Assembly (NCBI GenBank): GCA_016871595.1
Contig: VHCY01000002.1
Coordinates: forward strand, 1-64,000
Direction: 5' to 3'
Length of the DNA stretch: 64,000 nt
Source: Verrucomicrobiota bacterium
GTDB lineage: Bacteria > Verrucomicrobiota > Verrucomicrobiia > Opitutales > Opitutaceae
The notes beneath the pieces were generated by a model that was not told the DNA's origin, searched no databases, and worked only from the letters and a program-made list of their open reading frames with translations. Positions 1 to 9,034 of the stretch are shown piece after piece. Each line of letters opens with the position of its first letter. The stretch's first letter is position 1. A program made the position numbers and the translations under genes.

Positions 1-131
1 AAGAACAGCAGGCAGGTGGTCCAAACCCCCGGTCCGCCCCCGAACCAGGGCAGGATGTACTTTCCGATCAGGGGCTGGACCTGGAACAGGAGGAAGGCGC
101 CGGTGAAGATCGTGAGCGCGAAGGGAAGCAT
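1..131 (-). CDS. Fused MFS/spermidine synthase-like membrane protein (5' fragment)
   Basis: This gene reads leftwards out of the window, so only its first 43 or so codons are visible. It is not in the ORF track because it has no stop here. The start is the ATG complementary to 129-131, giving MLPFALTIFTGAFLLFQVQP and then LIGKYILPWFGGGPGVWTTC. That hydrophobic start with 'QPLIGKYILPWFGG..VWTTCLLF' is the hallmark of large inner-membrane proteins with an N-terminal transporter-like half and a C-terminal spermidine-synthase-like methyltransferase half. The substrate is unknown for most members. The gene lies about 70 bp downstream of valS on the same strand. The family call is from memory of the N-terminal signature; the catalytic half cannot be checked. 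Confidence 0.7.
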   Translation of the reverse strand, partial: MLPFALTIFTGAFLLFQVQPLIGKYILPWFGGGPGVWTTCLLF

Positions 132-155
132 ACGGGGAGGCGGGGTAAGGAGGGT

Positions 156-181
156 GCGGGCGCGCCGCGAAACGCGCCCGC
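156..181 (-). terminator. Possible valS terminator hairpin
   Basis: A perfect 9-bp inverted repeat, gcgggcgcg / cgcgcccgc with an 8-base loop, lies 20 bp after the valS stop. There is no clear T-run on the minus strand after it, so it may be a weak terminator, a Rho-independent remnant or just a GC-rich hairpin. Confidence 0.3.
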
Positions 182-200
182 AGGAAGAGAAGGCAGGCGG

Positions 201-2939
201 TCAACGGGCGCCCAGGGCCTGGCGGAGCCGTTCCAGCTCGGCCCGTTTCGCCTGCTGCTCGGACAACTGGCGGCGCGCGCCCTCCAGCACGGCCGGCGGG
301 GCCTTGCTGACGAAGGCGGTGTTCGCGAGCCGCGCCTCGGTGGCGGCGATATGCCGGCCGATCTGCTCTATTTCACGCTCCAGCCGCGCCCGCTCGGCGC
401 CCGCGTCGACGGAGCTCGCGAGGTCGAGGTAGACCGTGCCCAGCGGCGTGACCGCGGCCGGCGCGCCGTCCACCCGCTCGCGGCGGAGCACTTCCGCCGC
501 GCCCACCATCCGCGCCACCTTGGCGAGGTTGGCCTCGAGGATCGCCCACTCGGCGTCCCGAGCGGTCACCAAGAACCGCACGTCGCGACGGCTCGCCAGC
601 TGGTGCTCGGCCTTGAGCGCGCGCACCGCGGCGACCCAGCCCTTGAGCCGCTCTAACGCGGCGATCGCGGCCGGATCCAGATGGAGCCCGAAGGCGCCGG
701 GGGTTGAGACGATTTGCGAGGCGTTCTCTAACCTGGCGTCCTCGATGAACGTGCCCTCTGGTCCGTAGCCCAGCTGCGCCCAGAGCTCTTCCGTAATGAA
801 CGGGATGAAGGGGTGAAGGAGCAGCAGCGTCTGCCGCAGCACGAGATCCTGGATCGCGAGGCAGTTGGCGCGCGTCTCCGGCGCCTGCAGCCGGGCCTTC
901 GAGCCCTCAACATACCAGTCGCAAAAGTCGTTCCAGAAAAACCCGTACAACTGCTGCGCCGCGGCGCTGAACTCGAACTCCTCGAACTGCCGGTTCACCT
1001 CGCGGGTGGTGGCAAGGAGCCGGTCGAGCAGCGCGTGGTCATCGGCGTCAAACCGGGCCGGATCGATCCGCGCGAAGATGGCGCGCAGCGAGGTGTTGTC
1101 GCCGGTCTCCCCGCTCAGCTGGCGGAACCGGCAGGCGTTCCAGAGCTTGTTGCAGAAATTCTTGCCGCTCTCGATCCGGTCTTCCTGGAACCGAATGTCC
1201 TGGCCCTGCGGCGCGATCGAGACGATGCCGAAGCGGAGTCCGTCCGCGCCGTAGCGCTCGATGAGGTCGAGCGGATCCGGCGAGTTGCCAAGGGACTTCG
1301 ACATCTTGCGGCCCTGCGAGTCGCGGATGATACCGGTGAAGTACACGTGCCGGAACGGAATGCGCCGCTCGATCGGTTCCCCGGGGCGCATGAACTCCAG
1401 CCCCGCCATGATCATTCGCGCCACCCAGAAAAAGATAATGTCGGGGCCGGTGACGAGCGTCGTGGTCGGGTAGAAGTGATCGAGGTCGGCCGCGCGCTGC
1501 GCCTCTGGGTCGGGCCAGCCGAGGGTCGCGAACGGCCAAAGCCACGACGACGCCCACGTGTCGAGCACGTCCTCCTCCTGCACCCAGTCGGCGGGATCCG
1601 TGGGCCCCTCCAGCGAGATGTGCACCTTGGCAGGATCGCGCAGGTCCGCCTCCGTCAGCGTCTCGCGGTCGAGGCCGCGGCGGTACCAGACCGGGATCCG
1701 GTGACCCCACCAGAGCTGACGGCTGATGCACCAGTCTTGGATGTTCTCCAGCCAGTGCAGGTAGACTTTGCTCCAGCGCTCCGGGTGAAAGCGGATGTGG
1801 CCGTCGCGGACGGCCGCCTTGGCTTCCTCCACCCGCGGGTAACGGAGCCACCACTGCCAGGTGAGGCGGGGCTCGACGGGGACGTCCGCGCGCTCGGAAT
1901 AGCCCACGTTGTTGGCGTAGGGCTCCTCGGCGACGAGCGCGCCAGACGCGCGGAGCAGCTCCGCGGCAAGCTTGCGGGCGGCGAACCGGTCCTTCCCCGC
2001 GAGTTCGGGACCCGCCAAGTCGTTCATCTGCCCGGTCGCGGTGATGACCTCGACGGCCGGCAGGTGGTGGCGGTTCCCGATCTCGAAGTCCGTCTTGTCA
2101 TGAGCGGGGGTGATCTTGAGCGCACCGGTTCCGAACTCCCGATCTACTGCGACATCCGCGATGACCGGAATCTCCGCTGGCGGGCCGAGCGGGCGCCGCA
2201 CTTTCCGGCCGATCCAGCCAGCGTACCGCGAGTCCTCCGGGTGCACGGCGATGGCGGTGTCCCCGGGAATCGTCTCCGGCCGGGTGGTCTTGACCTCGAG
2301 GAACTGGCCGGGGGCGTCCACCCGCTCATAGCGCACGCGGTAGAGGAAGCCGTTGACGGGCTTCATGATGACCTCCTCGTCGCTCAGGGCGGTCTGGGAG
2401 GCGGGGCACCAGTTCACCATCCGCTTGCCGCGGTAGATGTGGCCGCGGCGGAAGAGCTCCACGAACACCGTCAGCACGGCGCGGGAATAGTGCGGGTCCA
2501 TCGTGAACTGGGTGCGGTCCCAGTCGCAGGAGGCCCCAAGGCGGCGGAGCTGCTCGAGGATGATGTTGCCCTTGTCGTGGCGCCAGGCCCAGACCTGCTC
2601 GAGGAACTTCTCGCGGCCGAAGTCATGGCGCGTCTTGCGCTGCTTGCGGAGCTCGCGCTCGACGACGGTCTGGGTCGCGATGCCGGCGTGGTCGGTGCCG
2701 GGGAGCCAGAGGGCGGCGCGCCCCTCGAGCCGGGCGCGGCGGATGAGGATGTCCTGGAGCGTGTTGTTGAGCACGTGGCCCATCGTCAGCACGCCGGTGA
2801 CGTTGGGCGGCGGGATGACGATGGTGTAGGGCTCGCGGCCGGGCTCGGCGTGGGCGGAGAAGTGGCGGGCCGCCAGCCAGCGGGCGTACCACTTCCGCTC
2901 GACGTCACGCGGTTCGTAGCTCTTGGAAATTTCGGGCAT
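201..2939 (-). CDS. valS: Valine--tRNA ligase
   Basis: Cytoplasmic class I aminoacyl-tRNA synthetase that charges tRNA-Val. The 912-aa product starts MPEISKSYEPRDVERKWYARW, the normal beginning of bacterial ValRS. The open frame continues upstream to 3449, but that part overlaps glnD antisense and has no family similarity, so the ATG at 2939 is chosen. The HIGH-type motif is seen in 'PPPNVTGVLTMGH' (near residue 45), the CP1 editing domain follows with 'TTRPETIPGDTAIAVHPED', and the KMSKS loop is intact in 'GRKMSKSLGN'. The last 65 residues form the charged coiled-coil arm ('AERARLEREIEQIGRHIAATE') typical of ValRS. It is divergent from glnD across 132 bp. Identification is secure. Confidence 0.97.
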   Translation of the reverse strand: MPEISKSYEPRDVERKWYARWLAARHFSAHAEPGREPYTIVIPPPNVTGVLTMGHVLNNTLQDILIRRARLEGRAALWLPGTDHAGIATQTVVERELRKQRKTRHDFGREKFLEQVWAWRHDKGNIILEQLRRLGASCDWDRTQFTMDPHYSRAVLTVFVELFRRGHIYRGKRMVNWCPASQTALSDEEVIMKPVNGFLYRVRYERVDAPGQFLEVKTTRPETIPGDTAIAVHPEDSRYAGWIGRKVRRPLGPPAEIPVIADVAVDREFGTGALKITPAHDKTDFEIGNRHHLPAVEVITATGQMNDLAGPELAGKDRFAARKLAAELLRASGALVAEEPYANNVGYSERADVPVEPRLTWQWWLRYPRVEEAKAAVRDGHIRFHPERWSKVYLHWLENIQDWCISRQLWWGHRIPVWYRRGLDRETLTEADLRDPAKVHISLEGPTDPADWVQEEDVLDTWASSWLWPFATLGWPDPEAQRAADLDHFYPTTTLVTGPDIIFFWVARMIMAGLEFMRPGEPIERRIPFRHVYFTGIIRDSQGRKMSKSLGNSPDPLDLIERYGADGLRFGIVSIAPQGQDIRFQEDRIESGKNFCNKLWNACRFRQLSGETGDNTSLRAIFARIDPARFDADDHALLDRLLATTREVNRQFEEFEFSAAAQQLYGFFWNDFCDWYVEGSKARLQAPETRANCLAIQDLVLRQTLLLLHPFIPFITEELWAQLGYGPEGTFIEDARLENASQIVSTPGAFGLHLDPAAIAALERLKGWVAAVRALKAEHQLASRRDVRFLVTARDAEWAILEANLAKVARMVGAAEVLRRERVDGAPAAVTPLGTVYLDLASSVDAGAERARLEREIEQIGRHIAATEARLANTAFVSKAPPAVLEGARRQLSEQQAKRAELERLRQALGAR

Positions 2940-3071
2940 CGGCTCGGGAAGAACGGTGGGGCGGGGAGCCAACCGGCGGCGCGGGGGGGTGGCAAGTGGT
3001 TTAAGCCCGGGCGGCGCATTCCGGCTTTGGACGTTGAAAGCGCGGGCGAAGCCTGTCCGATAACTGGGTTT

Positions 3072-5870
3072 ATGCCCGAAGAGATCCGCGCCCGCGCCGC
3101 CGCGCAGCTCGCTTTCCCCGGGGAGGTGTCCCTGCCGGAGCGGGTCGCGGCCTGCCGGGAGTTCCTGCGCCGCGAGCAGGCGGGGCTGCGCGCGCGCCAC
3201 GCCGCGGGCGGCGGCGGCCGGCAGATTTGCCGGGAGCGGTCGCGGCTGCTGGACGCCCTCCTCGGCCACCTGTTCGAGTACGCGCTGCGCTCGTACGCGG
3301 GCCCCGGGGCGGGGTCCTCCTTGCCGGTCACTTTGGTGGCCCTCGGCGGTTACGGGCGGGAAGAGCTCTCGCCGTGGAGTGACGTCGACGTGATGTTTCT
3401 CTGCAGCCAGAAGATCGCGCGGAACGCCGCCCAGCCGCTGCGCGAGCACCTATCGCAGGAGATCCTCTACCCGCTCTGGGACTGCGGCCTGAAGGTCGGC
3501 CACTCGACCCGCACGATTGACGAGGCGGTGGCGGAAGCCCGGCGCAACATGCAGAGCAAGACGGCGCTGCTGGAGGCGCGGCGCGTGGCAGGCTCGCAGC
3601 AGCTCTTCGATACCTTCACCCAGGCCTACCGTGCGTACTACACCGGCGAGAACCCCAAGGACTACATCGCCGCCCGCCTCGATGACCAGGCCGGCCGGCG
3701 AGCCAAGTTCGCGGACACCGTCTTCAACCAGGAGCCGGATCTCAAGAACGGCGTCGGCGGGCTACGCGACTACCAGAGCACCGTCTGGATGGCGCGCGTG
3801 CGCCTCGACCTCACGCGGATCGAGGAGCTGGCCGACCTGAACTACGTGCGGGCGGAGGAGGTCGCGGAATTCCAGCGGGCGTACGACTTCCTGCTGCGGG
3901 TGCGCAACGAGCTGCATTTCATCAGCCCGCGCGCGACCGACGTGATGAGCCTGGACCAGCAGCCCCGCATCGCGGAGGCGCTCGGTTTCGCCGGCCCCGA
4001 CCCGCTCGCGCAGGTCGAGGCCTTTATGCAGGAGTACTACCGGGCCGCGCAGACCGTGTTCCGGGTCTCCAAACTGGTGGAGGACCGGCTCGCCCTCAGC
4101 ATCGGCCGCGGCGGCGGCGAGCGGCGCTCCTTCAAGGACACCCTGCTCGCCGCTCGCTTCCAGCGCGCCCGGCGCCTCGACGGCTTCATCGTCCGGGGCC
4201 GGGAACTCGCCGCCGACCAGCCGACGGTCTTCCAGCAGGATCCGGTCCGCCTCATCCGGGTGTTCCGCCACAGCCAGACCCTCGGCGCCCCGCCCGACCT
4301 GCACCTGCGGGAACTCATCCGTGAATCCCTGCCGCTTCTCACCCGCGAGGTGGCGGCCTCCGCCGACGCCACCGTCAGCTTCCGCGCGATCCTGGGCGAG
4401 GTGGGCGCGGTCGAACCTGTGCTCACCCGGATGCACGAGCTCGGCGTCCTCGGACGGCTGGTGCCCGAGTTCGACGGCCTCACCTGCCTCGTGCAGCACG
4501 AATACTACCACCGGTACACGGCCGACGTGCACACCCTGAGTGCGATCCGGGAACTCGACCGCATTTTCACCGCGGCGGAACCGATCACCCTGAAGTACCG
4601 GGAGGCCCTGCACGAGACCAAGGACCCCGCCCTGCTCTACCTCACCCTGCTCCTCCACGATATCGGCAAGGCGGAGGGCATTCGGGGTCACGCTGAAAGC
4701 GGCGTGCGCCTCGCCCTGCCGATCCTGGAGCGATTTGGCGTGGAATCCGTTGATCGTGAGCTGGTTGCTTTCATTATTCAAAATCATCTCGTGATGGCAC
4801 GATTCTGGCAGAAGCGGGATGTCGATGACCCCGGGACCGCCGCCGCCTTCGCCGAACTCGTGGGAGACGCCGAGCGTCTCCGGCACCTCTACGTCCACAC
4901 CTTCTGCGACGCCCGGGGGACGGCTGTGGACCTGTGGAACAGCTACAAGGACACGCTGCACACCGCCCTCTTTCGCGCCACCCTCGACCGGCTCAAGCTG
5001 GGCGAGGAAGCGGACGCCGCCCTGCTCCGGAAAAAAAACATGACGCAACAACAGCTCATCACCCAGACGATCCCGGGCATCAGCGCCGACGAGATCACCG
5101 CCCACTTCGGCCTGCTGCCCGACCGCTACTTCGTGCACACGGACACCGCGGAGATCGCGCTCCACCTGCAGATGGTCAACCGCCTCCTCCGCTCGATCAC
5201 CACCGCGGACTCGGTCGGCTCGCTGCGGCCGGTCATTGAGTGGAAGGATGACCTCAATCGCTCCCTCACCGTGGTAAATGTGGTGACGTGGGACCGGGCG
5301 GGACTGTTCTACAAGCTGGCCGGCGCGTTCAGCGTCGCCGGTCTAAACATTCTCGGCGCGAAGGTGATCTCGCGCACGGACCACATCGCGATCGACACCT
5401 TCTACGTGGTGGAGCCTGGCCTCGGTCCCGTGCAGAGCGCCCCGGCGCAGGAGAAGTTCGCCCGGATCATCGAGGAGGCCATGATGACGAACCGGGAACT
5501 CCTGCCCGACATCCTGGCCCAGGCGCGCAAGATCGCGGCCACCCGCTACCTGCAGGTCTCCTCCGGCGAGACCCTCCAGAGCTCGTTCCCGCCGACGGTC
5601 GACGTCTACCACGAGCTGTCGATGCAGCGCACCATCGTGGAGGTGCAGGCGCGGGACCAGATCGGGCTCCTCTACCGCCTCGCAAAGGCGATCTCAGACC
5701 ACGGGTTCGACATCACCTTCGCCCGCATCGGCACCGAGCGCGGAGTGGCCATCGACACCTTCTACATCGAGGGGGCCAACCACGAGCCCGTCCTGGGCCC
5801 GGAACGCCTCGAGGCGCTCCGGATCTCGCTCAACGAGGTCATCGCCGCCCCGGTGACGACGAGTGCCTGA
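3072..5870 (+). CDS. glnD: [Protein-PII] uridylyltransferase / uridylyl-removing enzyme
   Basis: Bifunctional nitrogen sensor that adds UMP to PII signal proteins when glutamine is low and removes it when glutamine is high. The 932-aa product starts at ATG 3072 (MPEEIRARAAAQLAFP); the longer ORF from 813 is only the antisense of valS. Nucleotidyltransferase motif 'GGYGREELSPWSDVD' sits at about residues 92-106. The HD phosphohydrolase motif 'HDIGKAEG' begins at His529. Two C-terminal ACT domains that bind glutamine start at about residues 733 ('VVTWDRAGLFYKLAGAFS') and 853 ('VQARDQIGLLYRLAKAIS'). Length matches the usual 850-940 aa. The 3' end overlaps the next gene, a histidine kinase, by 8 nt, so the two are probably translationally coupled. 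No glnB or amt gene is in the window. Confidence 0.96.
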   Translation: MPEEIRARAAAQLAFPGEVSLPERVAACREFLRREQAGLRARHAAGGGGRQICRERSRLLDALLGHLFEYALRSYAGPGAGSSLPVTLVALGGYGREELSPWSDVDVMFLCSQKIARNAAQPLREHLSQEILYPLWDCGLKVGHSTRTIDEAVAEARRNMQSKTALLEARRVAGSQQLFDTFTQAYRAYYTGENPKDYIAARLDDQAGRRAKFADTVFNQEPDLKNGVGGLRDYQSTVWMARVRLDLTRIEELADLNYVRAEEVAEFQRAYDFLLRVRNELHFISPRATDVMSLDQQPRIAEALGFAGPDPLAQVEAFMQEYYRAAQTVFRVSKLVEDRLALSIGRGGGERRSFKDTLLAARFQRARRLDGFIVRGRELAADQPTVFQQDPVRLIRVFRHSQTLGAPPDLHLRELIRESLPLLTREVAASADATVSFRAILGEVGAVEPVLTRMHELGVLGRLVPEFDGLTCLVQHEYYHRYTADVHTLSAIRELDRIFTAAEPITLKYREALHETKDPALLYLTLLLHDIGKAEGIRGHAESGVRLALPILERFGVESVDRELVAFIIQNHLVMARFWQKRDVDDPGTAAAFAELVGDAERLRHLYVHTFCDARGTAVDLWNSYKDTLHTALFRATLDRLKLGEEADAALLRKKNMTQQQLITQTIPGISADEITAHFGLLPDRYFVHTDTAEIALHLQMVNRLLRSITTADSVGSLRPVIEWKDDLNRSLTVVNVVTWDRAGLFYKLAGAFSVAGLNILGAKVISRTDHIAIDTFYVVEPGLGPVQSAPAQEKFARIIEEAMMTNRELLPDILAQARKIAATRYLQVSSGETLQSSFPPTVDVYHELSMQRTIVEVQARDQIGLLYRLAKAISDHGFDITFARIGTERGVAIDTFYIEGANHEPVLGPERLEALRISLNEVIAAPVTTSA

Positions 5871-7602
5871 CTCCGCCGCAGGACCAGCGCCAGACTCCGG
5901 CCCGCCCGACGCGCGCCGGCTGGCGGCCCTGCATGCCATCGCGACGCTCGCGGGCCGGGACTTGGCCCCGGATTCGCTCCTGCAGTCCGTGCTGGACGTC
6001 TGCGTCCGGAACTTCGCGGCCGACGCCGGGGCGATCGCGCTCTTCAATCCCGAGACGGCCACGCTGGAGACCGCCGCGCAGCGGGGCAACTTCGGCGAGG
6101 CCGGCGGCCCCTACGCGCTCCCAGCCGGCCACGGTGTGACCGGCTGGTGCGCCCAAAACCGGCGTGCCCTGCTCGTCCCGGACGTCCGCGCGGAACCCCG
6201 CTACATCGCGGCGCGCCCCGGGGCCCGCTGCGAGCTCGCCGCCCCGCTGCTGGACGGCGAATCACTCATCGGCGTGATCGACCTCGAGAGTGACCGGCCC
6301 GGCGGTTTCCAGCCCGCGGATCTCCCGCGCCTCGAGGAACTGGCCACGGAGGCCGCGCGGGTGCTAGCACTCCGCTGGCGCCAGGGACACCTCGAAGCCA
6401 AGGCCCGCCAGCTGGAATCCCTAATCGCGGCCGGACAGTCCCTCGTGGCCAGGCTGGAGCCGGGTGACCTGTTCCACGCGTTCACCCGGGAGGCGCGACG
6501 GATGTTCCCCGAAGCCGCCTGCGCGCTTTACCTGCACGATCCCGCGCTGGGCATCCTCCGGCGCGCGTCGCTTGAGGGCGGGACATGGGATCCGGAGGCA
6601 CCCGCAGAGGTGCCGCTTGAGGACTGCCTCTGCGCGACCGTCATCCAAACGCGCCGCGCCGTCTGGTTCCCGGAGGTGGCGGACCTCGACCACGCCGAGC
6701 TGCGGGACCTGCCCCGCGAACCCGCCCGGGGATCCCTGCTTGCCACCCCGTTGACCTTCGAGGGGGAGGTCGTCGGCGTGATGGCCGTGTTTAGCGGGCG
6801 AACGCACCGCTTCGACAACGATGAGAAGCGCCTCTGCGCGGCCTTCGCCGCCCTCGGGGCCGCGGCGGTGCAGAACGCCCGCCTGTATTCGCGCGTGTTC
6901 CAGACCGAGGACGCCCTCCGCCGTAACGAGCGGCTGACCACACTGGGACTCCTCGCGGCCGAGATCGCCCACGAGATCCGCAATCCGCTCACGGTCATCA
7001 AACTGCTTTACCAAGGGAGCCTCCGGATCGACTACCCCGAGGGCGACCCCCGCAGCACCGACCAGAGGGTCATTGACGAAAAGCTGGTGCAGTTGGAGGC
7101 CATTGTCACCCGCGTGCTGGGTTTCGCGCAAGCGCCGACCAACCTGCACTCCCGCTGGCCGCTGGCGGACGTCGTCACCGACACGCTCGCGCTAGTGCGG
7201 CTCAAGTTCGCGCAGCAAAAGGTGACGGTGGAGTTCGCCCCTCCCCCCCCCCCGCTCTTCGTTGAGGGCCACAAGGGGCAGTTACAGCAGGTGCTGCTGA
7301 ACCTGCTGCTGAATTCGGCGCAAGCGATGCCCGCAGGCGGCCGCATCACGGTGCGCGCGGAGTTGGATGCGGCACCGGCCGGACCCGCCGTCACGCTGGA
7401 CGTGGAGGACACCGGCGGGGGCGTGCCGGAAGCGCTGCGCGCGCGGATCTTCGACTCCTTCCTGTCCGGGCGACCGGATGGCACGGGGCTCGGCCTTGCC
7501 ATCGCCAAACGCATCCTTCGATCCCACCACGGGGACATCCAGCTGCTGCGCACGGGCCCGGAGGGCACGACCATGCGGATCCGCCTGCCGCTCGCGCCGT
7601 GA
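5863..7602 (+). CDS. Double-GAF sensor histidine kinase
   Basis: A soluble-looking 579-aa sensor kinase with a GTG start inside the end of glnD. Two GAF domains cover about residues 15-170 and 185-345; between them is a short helical linker. The dimerisation/phosphoacceptor domain has 'IAAEIAHEIRNPL'-type sequence (seen as LLAAEIAHEIRNPLTVIK), with the phosphorylated His at about residue 370. The ATPase domain has an N box 'VLLNLLLNSAQAMP', a G1 box 'VEDTGGGVP' and a G2 box 'GTGLGLAIAKRIL'. No membrane segment or signal peptide is seen, so it should sense a cytoplasmic cue. No response regulator is adjacent; the nearest receiver protein is 30 kb away. Overlap with glnD suggests a link to nitrogen status, which is inference. 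Confidence 0.9.
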   Translation: MPDSAAGPAPDSGPPDARRLAALHAIATLAGRDLAPDSLLQSVLDVCVRNFAADAGAIALFNPETATLETAAQRGNFGEAGGPYALPAGHGVTGWCAQNRRALLVPDVRAEPRYIAARPGARCELAAPLLDGESLIGVIDLESDRPGGFQPADLPRLEELATEAARVLALRWRQGHLEAKARQLESLIAAGQSLVARLEPGDLFHAFTREARRMFPEAACALYLHDPALGILRRASLEGGTWDPEAPAEVPLEDCLCATVIQTRRAVWFPEVADLDHAELRDLPREPARGSLLATPLTFEGEVVGVMAVFSGRTHRFDNDEKRLCAAFAALGAAAVQNARLYSRVFQTEDALRRNERLTTLGLLAAEIAHEIRNPLTVIKLLYQGSLRIDYPEGDPRSTDQRVIDEKLVQLEAIVTRVLGFAQAPTNLHSRWPLADVVTDTLALVRLKFAQQKVTVEFAPPPPPLFVEGHKGQLQQVLLNLLLNSAQAMPAGGRITVRAELDAAPAGPAVTLDVEDTGGGVPEALRARIFDSFLSGRPDGTGLGLAIAKRILRSHHGDIQLLRTGPEGTTMRIRLPLAP

Positions 7603-7856
7603 ATCCCGCCCCGCCCTCCGATTCCCGCCGTCGCCGTCTCGGCCGGCAGTTACTCTGGCTCGGCCTCGGCCTGGTTCTGGCCGGGCTCGCCCTCCTGTTT
7701 CTCGCCCGCCCGGTGCCGCTACCGGCCCGATTGCTCACGGGGGCCGTGGACGTGATCGCTGGCGCGGTGCTCCTCGTGGTCTGGAACCAGAAATTCCGGG
7801 AACGCGGGCCGCTCCGCGGGGCGCGGGTCAGCGATTCGTCGCCGGCTTCACGTTGA
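7599..7856 (+). CDS. Small two-helix membrane protein
   Basis: An 85-aa protein of unknown function. Its GTG start overlaps the histidine kinase stop (gtga), which argues that it is translated with the kinase. After an arginine-rich start (DSRRRRLGRQ) there are two hydrophobic stretches, 'LLWLGLGLVLAGLALLFLA' and 'LLTGAVDVIAGAVLLVVW', both long enough to cross the membrane. The N-terminal positive charge predicts the N terminus inside. Its end overlaps the convergent decarboxylase gene by 29 bp. It could be an accessory subunit of the kinase, but nothing in the sequence proves that. Confidence 0.6.
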   Translation: MNPAPPSDSRRRRLGRQLLWLGLGLVLAGLALLFLARPVPLPARLLTGAVDVIAGAVLLVVWNQKFRERGPLRGARVSDSSPASR

Positions 7857-8979
7857 CGTGAATGACCCGCGCGGGCGGGAAGCCGTTGAACCAAGTCGCC
7901 GACGCATTGCTGTAGGCGCCGATGTTCTCAGCGTACACCAAATCGTCCAACTCGAGTTCGGGCAGCTCCTCAGAGAGCGAGAGCACATCGAGTCCGTCGC
8001 AGGTCTGGCCGAACACCGCGCAGATCTCCTTCGGTCCTTTGCGGAACGCCTGCAGCGGGTACTTGCAGTGATCGAAGATGATGCCCGAGAACGTGTGGTA
8101 GACGCTGTCGTCGATATAGTAGCAGGGCTTGCCGTCCCGGCGCGCCTTGCCGATCACGCTCGCCACCGACATCGCGGCGTTGGCCACCATATAACGACCC
8201 GGCTCGGCGATGATCTCCACGTCCCGCGGGAAGAGCCGGTCAATCTCGGCGTTGATCTTGCGCGCGAGCAACTCGATGGGCGGGACATCGCGGTGGTAGG
8301 GCGCGGGGAAGCCGCCGCCGATGTCGAGAATCTTCATCGGCTGCCCGCGGCTGCGGGCCTCCGCCACCACGGCGGCCGCGAGGTTCAGCGACTGGACGTA
8401 GTTCTCGAAATTGCAGCACTGGCTGCCGACGTGGAAGCTGACGCCCTCGGCGACCAAGCCGAGATCGGCGGCCGCAATCAGCAGATCCACCGCCTCGGAG
8501 GCCTCGCAGCCGAACTTGGAGGACAGCTCGACGACCGAGCCGGTATTCGGCACCCGCAGGCGCAGCACCACCCCCGCGTCGGGGGCGTAGCGGCGGATCT
8601 TCCGGAGCTCCGTCAGGTTGTCGAAGGTGACTAGTGGCTTGTAGCGGTTGAGGGCCTCGAGGGTCTGCCGCGGCTTGGTCGGGTTCGCGTAGATGATCTT
8701 GTCCCAGATGAACTGCTGGCGCTCGCGCGCCGGCAGCTTCCGGATGTTCTCGTAGACCAGCATGAACTCCGGCAGCGACGCGACGTCGAAGCTGGCGCCG
8801 GCCCGGTAGAGGGTGCGGATGATCTCCGGCTCCGCGTTGGCCTTCACGGCGTAGTAGGCCTGCACCTTCGGAAAGTGCTTCCGGAAGGCGGCGTAGTTAC
8901 GGCGGATCACCGCGTGGTCGATGACCACGAGGGGCGTGCCGTACCGGCGGGCAAGGGTCTGGAGCTGGCGTGGATTCAC
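7828..8979 (-). CDS. Ornithine decarboxylase-like fold-III PLP enzyme
   Basis: Probable polyamine-forming decarboxylase (ornithine to putrescine is the likeliest reaction). The 383-aa product has the fold-III alanine-racemase-like barrel: the PLP lysine is in 'YYAVKAN' at residue 46, the glycine-rich phosphate loop is 'ILDIGGGFP', and 'IIAEPGRYMVANA' forms another PLP-contacting segment. Near the C terminus 'FGQTCDGLD' carries Cys327 and the following Asp, matching the catalytic Cys and substrate-binding Asp of eukaryote-type ODC rather than biosynthetic arginine decarboxylase, which is much longer. Start is GTG at 8979. It is followed upstream on the same strand, 55 bp away, by a deoxyhypusine-synthase-family gene. 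Carboxynorspermidine or lysine decarboxylase activity cannot be excluded. Confidence 0.85.
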   Translation of the reverse strand: MNPRQLQTLARRYGTPLVVIDHAVIRRNYAAFRKHFPKVQAYYAVKANAEPEIIRTLYRAGASFDVASLPEFMLVYENIRKLPARERQQFIWDKIIYANPTKPRQTLEALNRYKPLVTFDNLTELRKIRRYAPDAGVVLRLRVPNTGSVVELSSKFGCEASEAVDLLIAAADLGLVAEGVSFHVGSQCCNFENYVQSLNLAAAVVAEARSRGQPMKILDIGGGFPAPYHRDVPPIELLARKINAEIDRLFPRDVEIIAEPGRYMVANAAMSVASVIGKARRDGKPCYYIDDSVYHTFSGIIFDHCKYPLQAFRKGPKEICAVFGQTCDGLDVLSLSEELPELELDDLVYAENIGAYSNASATWFNGFPPARVIHVNVKPATNR

Positions 8980-9034
8980 GGTGGCGTCCGGGCCGCCCAG
9001 AGGCGGCCCGCGGAAATGCGTCGGCGGCCCGGGG

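Noticed and set aside
3034-3064. Promoter-like TTGAAA and GATAAC before glnD
   Set aside because: Spacing of 19 and an almost absent leader (7 bases to the ATG) make it too weak to list.
813-3071. Long plus-strand ORF upstream of the glnD start
   Set aside because: It is the complement of valS kept open by high GC; the GlnD start motif begins at 3072.
2940-3449. N-terminal extension of the valS open frame
   Set aside because: It is antisense to glnD and has no ValRS similarity; the family start is at 2939.
3762-5165. 467-aa minus-strand ORF inside glnD
   Set aside because: Antisense shadow rich in Val, Glu and Gly with no recognisable domain; GlnD motifs cover the other strand.
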